Both the position numbers and the translations under genes were made by a program. The notes beneath the pieces are model-generated. The model was not told the DNA's origin, did not search any database, and saw nothing but the letters and a program-made list of their open reading frames with translations. Shown piece after piece: positions 61,501 through 64,000 of a stretch of DNA of 64,000 nt. Every line of letters begins with the position of its first letter. Positions within the stretch are counted from its first letter, which is position 1. Source of the stretch: Aplectana chamaeleonis (taxonomy: Eukaryota > Nematoda > Chromadorea > Rhabditida > Cosmocercidae); NCBI GenBank assembly GCA_029168955.1, contig JAPDOI010001151.1, forward strand, positions 1 through 64,000, written 5' to 3'.

Positions 61501-62829
61501 TCAATAGATTTTCGTCCACTACTGTATGTACTGAGCACTTTCGAGTTATTATAAATGATACCACTAACTACAGTGGCTCAATGATGACACATTGACAATG
61601 ACGTGCCTAAAATCGCCCGGAAAGCAGTCACCTTTTGTTTTTTTAACTCTTTTAGTCCACATACACCTTTTTAACTTGTGTTGAAATACTCAGCCGAAGC
61701 ACTTGCTCTCATATCTAAATGGCCGATTCTTGAGTCATCATTCATTCGTCCTTTTCAGGTTACAGCGGTCCTCACTTCCACATAGGAGGCGGAAGTTTGT
61801 GATGCATTAACTACGCATTATAGTTCTGCTCTGGACGAAAAGACCAAATATCGAATAGATTCGAATGACCCCTCTTTTAACGCCCGAATTTCGAATAGAT
61901 TTCACTGACCCCTTTTTTGAGGTCAAGTTCGAATAGATTCGAATCACCCTTTTAGGGGGTTCAAATTTCCATAAGATTCGTATTAATTTGATTCGAATAT
62001 ATTCGAATAATTTCTTGAATAATTTCGAATCCACAACCTGAAAACAGCCCAGTTGAGCAGTCAGTGTAATCATGTGAAAAAACCCAAACGCTATTACACT
62101 GTTCAAAGTCCGTAAAATGTGCATTTATCCAAATTTTGTCCAAGGGTTATTTTGGGCGCTGAATACGGTAGTTAAGTCCGTTTTCAGAGTCAGTTCTAAG
62201 TGTTGATAGTGGGCTGAGACCTATCTGGCTCTGCCGTCACAGGAGGCGAAAGTGGCCTCTGCCGTAGAAGTTCCAACCAGGGGCACAACATTGGATGACA
62301 ATCGCTGGAACTCCTAAGTTCCAAACCTCCTCCCGCTCGCAGAGTTTCTTTGAGGCCTCTTTCAGAGTTCGATCGCAGTGCGACGCGATGGCATGTTTTG
62401 GATACAGATCGACGTGCGACGCGATCTCAATCGATGCTCATGATTATCATCCCATCGCGTCGCGCGGCGACCGAACTCTGAAAGAGGCCTAACACTTCCG
62501 CTGCACTCAATGGCATTAATATAAGGCTAACTCATTTGGAAGAAGGTGTTAGTAGGGTCACGGCAGAGCGCGGCAGGTAGACGCAATTCAGTAAGAGAAG
62601 ACTTAACCAGTTCTAGGATTTTGTCCATTATTTTTTACTTTCAGGCCCTTACATGGCTCCTCAAATACCTATGGGCAGCGGAGGAGGTCGGTAGAGCTTC
62701 ATTACTCTTTGAGACAGATTTTTCCTTCATTCTCACTGAATGTTATTCACTACTGCAAATGTTCTGCCAAAACTGATTTTTTAGGTGGCTCATACGCAGA
62801 TCCTTATCTACGTTCAGGCGGAGGAGGAG
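40537..62829 (+). CDS. Gly/Pro/Tyr-rich secreted protein, ground-like (GRL)-type candidate; spliced, 3' end off window
   Basis: This span is the gene model; coding exons are listed separately. Joined, they read in one frame: signal peptide MIALLVLLQMVASSLA, then CFGGFGGGGACPAPC and three more spaced Cys in total, ASYAVA, 16 prolines, APYGVPSYGG, then micro-exon blocks HYQSPMAYPGGGG, YSGPHFHIGGG, SPYMAPQIPMGSGGG and GSYADPYLRSGGG. All introns from exon 3 onward are phase 1. Such short Gly-flanked blocks behind a Cys/Pro-rich head are known from nematode GRL and other cuticle-associated extracellular proteins. The family's ground-like domain would be C-terminal and is not in the window, so the family name is inference; an unrelated Gly-rich cuticle protein is possible. 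Introns of up to 7 kb are packed with transposons. Confidence 0.7.
42425..42505 (-). mobile_element. short element family H, fragment in intron 1
   Basis: GCCGCGCTCCATCGAAATCC followed by CGGCGATGCTCCCGGGCAGCC matches the core of 44340-44457. Its ends are lost. The rest of intron 1 (40549-43199) shows nothing recognisable. Confidence 0.45.
43200..43312 (+). CDS. exon 2: signal peptide end and Cys/Gly-rich head
   Basis: Acceptor TATCATTTCAG, donor AAG/GTGAATTT. It encodes LVLLQMVASSLACFGGFGGG and then GACPAPCAPACQPACAA, with Cys spacing C-x9-C-x3-C-x3-C-x3-C. Cleavage is expected just before CFGG. Two bases (AG) are left over and complete an Arg codon with the first G of the next exon. Confidence 0.75.
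43313..43835. other. intron 2 start; nothing recognised
   Basis: Read-through of exon 2 in another frame gives the fortuitous frame 43184-43591. The intron runs to 47913. Confidence 0.4.
43836..44300 (+). repeat. dispersed repeat family G, copy 1
   Basis: CAAACATTATTGCTCACCTTGG and the stretch around 44253 (TGATTGGAGGTCTATCATCC) recur at about 57285 (TCCTTGCTCACCTTGG) and 57546 (TGATCGAAGATCTACCATCC). A third, inverted copy is at 60921-61260. Origin unknown. Confidence 0.5.
44340..44457 (-). mobile_element. short element family H, copy 3 in intron 2
   Basis: A 118-bp element with near-perfect inverted ends TTTAGTCTAGTGAATCC and CCATTCACTAGACTAAA. The core, read in reverse, contains GCGCGCCATCGAAATCCCGT, shared with the other family H pieces. 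Confidence 0.75.
44953..46156 (-). mobile_element. mariner transposon in intron 2, TA target duplication intact
   Basis: A 1204-bp element between TA (44951-44952) and TA (46157-46158). Inverted ends are CCAGGTTGTCCAATAATTCT at the left and, read inward from the right, CCAGACCGCCAAATAATTCC, both followed by TGTCCGAAAATTT. It lies against the direction of the host gene. The protein resembles the cecropia/Hsmar-type mariners, the group to which the hookworm element bandit was assigned; that link is from general knowledge and was not tested. Confidence 0.92.
45010..45988 (-). pseudogene. mariner transposase, inactivated
   Basis: Starts at ATG (45988) with MDQGRIRTFVYYECLLG and NICRACKEDAVSQHTVRR. 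A helix-turn-helix part (ATTRELATTLGCSKYTIHNR), HKVLARWIPHRLT and the first catalytic Asp in ITGDENWVLYDN follow. After YDN about 25 residues of the family are missing and the frame shifts, resuming at LHPLKIMLCCWWDTE. The second Asp is in HDNARSHVAETQQ and the third in YSPDHAPSDYHLL, the DD34D pattern. TGA at 45857-45859 replaces the Trp of RRWF, and another TGA follows IREKRP. The transposase is therefore dead. Confidence 0.92.
46159..47913. other. rest of intron 2; no gene recognised
   Basis: No supported gene. A reverse-strand stretch at about 46510-46590 reads HECEVCHQFFGCGK-like, which hints at a broken zinc-finger fragment but is too short to call. Confidence 0.35.
47914..48008 (+). 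CDS. exon 3: polyproline segment
   Basis: Acceptor GATTTTACAG, donor TGGTG/GTAAGT. After the shared Arg codon it encodes ASYAVA, 16 consecutive Pro from CCA/CCT/CCG codons, then APYGVPSYG and a leftover G. This sets phase 1, which every later exon keeps. The CCN run is prone to length change. Confidence 0.8.
48201..49000 (+). repeat. left arm of a 5.2-kb inverted-repeat structure (intron 3)
   Basis: Runs ACAATACAGGCCGTCTTTTG, ACAATCAATCGAGTGCGC, AACACTCTGAAGGGATTT, then a module with TTTTTTCGCCTTTTTGACGC, GTGTAGACTC and GTCCCGTTCTCGGCTC. It is the reverse complement, in the same order, of 53363 down to about 52380. Arm identity looks moderate, so the structure is old. Confidence 0.8.
49700..49900. 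repeat. GC-rich hairpin in intron 3
   Basis: GTGTATCAACACCC at 49740 pairs with GGGTGTTGATACAC ending at 49865. Further in, GCGGGGGAGGAGCGAGG pairs with CCTCGCTCCTCCCCCG. Outer arms include GGAGACGCGGAGTGGTGG and its complement. Likely a foldback MITE nested between the arms of the large inverted repeat. Confidence 0.7.
50048..50208. mobile_element. 161-bp MITE with CCTAAACAGGCAGCAG ends
   Basis: Inverted ends CCTAAACAGGCAGCAGCGAC and AGCTGCTGCCTGTTTAGG; the arms continue through TTTATCCACACC and GGTATGGATAAA. No coding capacity. Confidence 0.8.
50209..52379. other. interior of the 5.2-kb inverted repeat; no gene recognised
   Basis: Contains a partial copy of the arm module near 50440-50520 (GATTGGTCCCATTTGAGCCG then AGAACGGGACGGCGG). 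The rest is AT-rich intronic sequence without recognised exons. Confidence 0.4.
52380..53363 (-). repeat. right arm of the 5.2-kb inverted repeat, with tandem module
   Basis: Mirrors 48201-49000. The internal module of about 300 bp occurs twice in tandem here: AGAAGAACGATTGTTGGTCT at 52483 and 52804, GAGCCGAGAACGGGACGGCG once and TGCCGAGAACGGGACACG once. The left arm has about one copy. Confidence 0.8.
53860..54298 (-). mobile_element. MITE family B, copy 3 (degenerate, reverse)
   Basis: GACAGTGTTCAGGATAATCT at the left and TCGTGAACACTGTCTTTAA at the right. The interior follows 29279-29770 in reverse (TTTTGAGATTAATCGCTAAA, TGAAATCTTTTGTGGA). Several indels. Confidence 0.75.
54435..55012. mobile_element. 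MITE family E
   Basis: A 578-bp element with inverted ends TTAAAGGCACTGTTCACGAT and ATCGTGAACAGTGCCTTGAA. Inner mirrored pieces include AAACGGTTTTGAAAATTACC and CCCACTGGGTTGATCTTCGA. Fragments with a similar start lie at 33581, 55043 and 63727. Confidence 0.8.
55096..55134 (+). CDS. exon 4: micro-exon HYQSPMAYPGGG
   Basis: Acceptor CTGTTTTAG, donor GGAG/GTTGGT. 39 bases, phase 1 at both ends. With the leftover G it encodes GHYQSPMAYPGGG. Confidence 0.75.
55559..56230 (-). mobile_element. mariner fragment in intron 4, 5' part lost
   Basis: The left end TTGGGTTGGGGAATAAGTTCG is a typical mariner inverted end. No matching end is seen on the right within several hundred bases, so the element is truncated. 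It carries the C-terminal part of a transposase. Confidence 0.75.
55735..56040 (-). pseudogene. mariner transposase C-terminal fragment, third acidic residue Glu
   Basis: Reads DNARPHVAQVVKAALHELG, then PTYSPDLAPTEYHLLRSMFN and QMKGVTFDGEVELKN before a stop. DNARPH holds the second catalytic Asp. The residue that is normally Asp 34 positions later (in SPDLAPSDYHL) is Glu here (GAA). The first catalytic region was not found, although an upstream part in a different frame may extend to about 56220. Inactive. Confidence 0.85.
56231..57284. other. intron 4 interior; no gene recognised
   Basis: No exon with acceptable splice signals and no recognised repeat. Confidence 0.35.
57285..58298 (+). repeat. 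dispersed repeat family G, copy 2, containing a foldback
   Basis: The 57530-57770 part matches 60980-61250 inverted (AGATCTACCATCCGAGG versus CCTCGGATGATAGATCT; TACACGACATTCCCAGG versus CCTCGGAATGTCGTGTA). The right boundary GGGGTGGTAGCAAAC is mirrored by GTTTGCTACCACCCC there. Inside is a 377-bp palindrome, 57873-58249, with arms GCGAAACGTCGCCACCATGG and CACGGTGGCGACGTTTCGCG. Confidence 0.65.
58299..58790 (+). mobile_element. MITE family A, copy 6
   Basis: Ends TTAAAGGCACAGTACACCCT and GGGTGTTCTTTGCCTTTAA. Internal CTAAATAAGCGAGATATAAG and the duplicated CACCACAGGCCCGGCCCCC stretch. It follows directly on the family G repeat. Confidence 0.88.
58791..60035. other. intron 4 interior; no gene recognised
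   Basis: Only unsupported short frames, such as 59622-59975, were seen. Confidence 0.35.
60036..60056 (+). CDS. possible extra micro-exon GSYEIFA of the secreted-protein gene
   Basis: Acceptor AATTTTTTTTGTAG, then 21 bases and a weak donor GTACCT. With the leftover G from exon 4 it reads GSYEIFA and keeps phase 1. It lacks the terminal GGG of the other micro-exons, so chance is a real possibility. Confidence 0.25.
60921..61260 (-). repeat. dispersed repeat family G, copy 3
   Basis: Reverse-strand copy of 57530-58300 without its central palindrome. On this strand the frame reads ITIQAIQEILKVGVSHLL and GIMACTLHDIPR, which may be fossil coding sequence but matches no family I know. Confidence 0.55.
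61759..61794 (+). CDS. exon 5: micro-exon YSGPHFHIGG
   Basis: Acceptor CCTTTTCAG, donor GGAA/GTTTGT. 36 bases, phase 1. It encodes GYSGPHFHIGGG across its junction and leaves an A, which makes Ser with the next exon. Confidence 0.7.
62353..62490. mobile_element. 138-bp foldback MITE in intron 5
   Basis: Inverted ends AGGCCTCTTTCAGAGTTCGA and CCGAACTCTGAAAGAGGCCT, with inner CGACGCGATGG and CCATCGCGTCG. Non-coding. Confidence 0.85.
62645..62686 (+). CDS. exon 6: micro-exon SPYMAPQIPMGSGG
   Basis: Acceptor ACTTTCAG, donor GGAG/GTCGGT. 42 bases, phase 1. The leftover A plus GC gives Ser, then PYMAPQIPMGSGG. Confidence 0.78.
62785..62829 (+). CDS. exon 7: micro-exon GSYADPYLRSGGG; gene continues
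   Basis: Acceptor ATTTTTTAG, donor GGAG/GTTAGT. 45 bases, phase 1, only 98 bases after exon 6. It leaves a G, so at least one more exon is needed; none was recognised before the window ends. Confidence 0.78.
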
Positions 62830-63499
62830 GTTAGTCTTCTCCTTATATAGAAGAAGATCTTCACAGAACGTGACGGACTATCCAAAAACTCGATAATTTC
62901 ATCTTCATACGAGGGTACTGAGTTTCCTACAAAATGTGTCCGAATGAGACTGGCTAACCATGCGCCATCGTGCGTGGCAGACGGCTGTCGCGCGTGCCGC
63001 TCTCGGACGAGTGTTCAAACGGCAGCCACTCCCCCCCCCCCGGCTGCAGCGCTGATTGATCGACGAAGTTGGGTAGCTGATAGCCGCTGCCGGCCCCGAT
63101 CCTCGTCAATGACTGTTGGGGAAGGCTCGCTGTATTTTCGCATGCTTGCACGAGAGCGGCACACGCGGCAGCCGCCTGCCACGTACGCCGGCTGCATGGT
63201 TGAGTAGTCTTATTCGGACACACTTTATCAAATCTGGGTATGCACACCGGGCTAGCCACAATTCTCCACCTTTTCTTTCAAAGAAGTTATTGAAAAACAA
63301 AAGTTGCACCATCATTTCGAGAATAGAACTTGGCATGTCTTCGATCACAGCGAGCCCCATTGGCATTCACTGGCTGTGGCGCGTTCCTAGGCTCTGCTCT
63401 TTCGCCAGGGTACCGTAATTTGAAACATGGTTGATTTTGAAACTGTTTTAGTTCTTATGGAACTTCCCATGAGCTATCCCATTGGCTCATTGAAACGTC
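62830..63499. other. intron 7 start; no exon recognised
   Basis: Includes a C run at 63032-63041 and a GC-rich stretch with mirrored CGCGTGCCGCTCTCG and CGAGAGCGGCACACGCGG (62989-63003, 63151-63168). Confidence 0.4.
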
Positions 63500-63726
63500 T
63501 AATTCCAATGACACTATTCTTTGGCCTGGACTAGTCCGATTGGATGAACATGTTCACGGTGGTTGTCACCGGTAAAAAAGGGGGCTAGTCAAAAATGGAA
63601 GAATATTTCAGGCGAAACAGTATTAGTTAAGGTCCTAAGGAAAGTACTGAGCAACAGATAGTTGAGAATTGCAAAAGTCTGTTCCACAAAAGATTTCATT
63701 GTCTTAACGAGCAGTTCCTTTGAGAG
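63500..63726 (+). mobile_element. MITE family B, copy 4 (left part missing)
   Basis: ACACTATTCTTTGGCCTGGA, GGATGAACATGTTCACGGTG and CACAAAAGATTTCATTGTC follow the middle of 29279-29770 in order. The copy stops before the right terminal repeat. Confidence 0.65.
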
Positions 63727-64000
63727 TTAAAGGCAGTTTTTACAATAAAATCGTTTTTCTGTTTTTTTCATCCCGAAAACGGTCCTATGCTGATTCTGGT
63801 GATGTCTCTGGAATCGTACAAAACCTTCTAGGAACGGAGTTATGGTCCCTCAGAAATTGAGCTAGGGAAACTTGGTGGACGAGTTGTCCGAGGCTTTCAA
63901 CTTCCGTCATTTGCAGCCGATGTAACATAGGCATGGATCCTGAAGAAACTTTGCGTTCCCTAGTGGCGGTTGGCGCAAACTCCGTTCACCTATGTTATAG
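63727..64000 (+). mobile_element. TTAAAGGCAG-type MITE, cut by window end
   Basis: Starts TTAAAGGCAGTTTTTACAAT; the same start occurs at 55043. It contains GGAACGGAGTTATGGTCCCT, reminiscent of the family A core. The right end lies outside the window. Confidence 0.5.

Noticed and set aside
1..64000. CRISPR arrays, bacterial operons, rRNA genes, spliced-leader RNA genes
   Set aside because: The regular repeats are tandem without unique spacers; no SL1-type sequence, rRNA or bacterial ribosome-binding layout was seen.

Overview
The window looks like repeat-rich nuclear DNA of a nematode, most likely a clade V strongylid such as a hookworm. This is inferred from TTTTCAG-type splice acceptors, an RTE-type retrotransposon about the length of C. 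elegans RTE-1, mariner and Tc1-like transposons, many short elements bounded by TTAAAGGCA ends, and a Gly/Pro/Tyr/Cys-rich secreted-protein gene. No bacterial, organellar or rRNA genes were recognised. No name is certain without a database search.

Region 1-20 kb is dominated by one composite repeat present three times: a minisatellite of 42-bp units joined to a conserved tail of about 500 bp that ends in a GC-rich hairpin. Arrays A (1-1318) and B (9568-11505) run forward. Array C (13372-18620) runs in reverse, so tails B and C point at each other around 12.5-12.8 kb. A short MITE is inserted into tail B. The region also holds a Penelope-like endonuclease remnant (about 3.2-3.65 kb), degenerate minisatellite (3.83-4.15 kb), several MITEs and two foldback elements (18.7-20.0 kb). 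The long open frames over the arrays are by-products of the 42-bp period.

Region 20-40 kb holds more foldbacks (21.6-22.9, 23.1-24.2, 28.15-28.53 kb), MITEs, a decayed Tc1-like transposon (30.3-31.6 kb) and a full-length but inactivated RTE retrotransposon (34332-37606) with a 13-bp target-site duplication.

Region 40.5 kb to the right edge is one forward-strand host gene. I could assemble its exons by splice signals and reading phase: 40537-40548, 43200-43312, 47914-48008, 55096-55134, 61759-61794, 62645-62686 and 62785-62829, continuing off the window. It encodes a signal peptide, a Cys/Gly-rich segment, 16 consecutive prolines and a series of 12-15-codon micro-exons, each giving a Tyr/Pro stretch ending in Gly. 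The layout resembles nematode ground-like (GRL) or cuticle-associated secreted proteins, but any ground-like domain would lie outside the window. Its introns hold an inactivated mariner with intact TA duplication (44953-46156), a 5.2-kb structure with long inverted arms (48201-53363), a second mariner fragment (55.6-56.2 kb) and many MITEs. Everything else appears to be intergenic or intronic DNA without recognisable genes.
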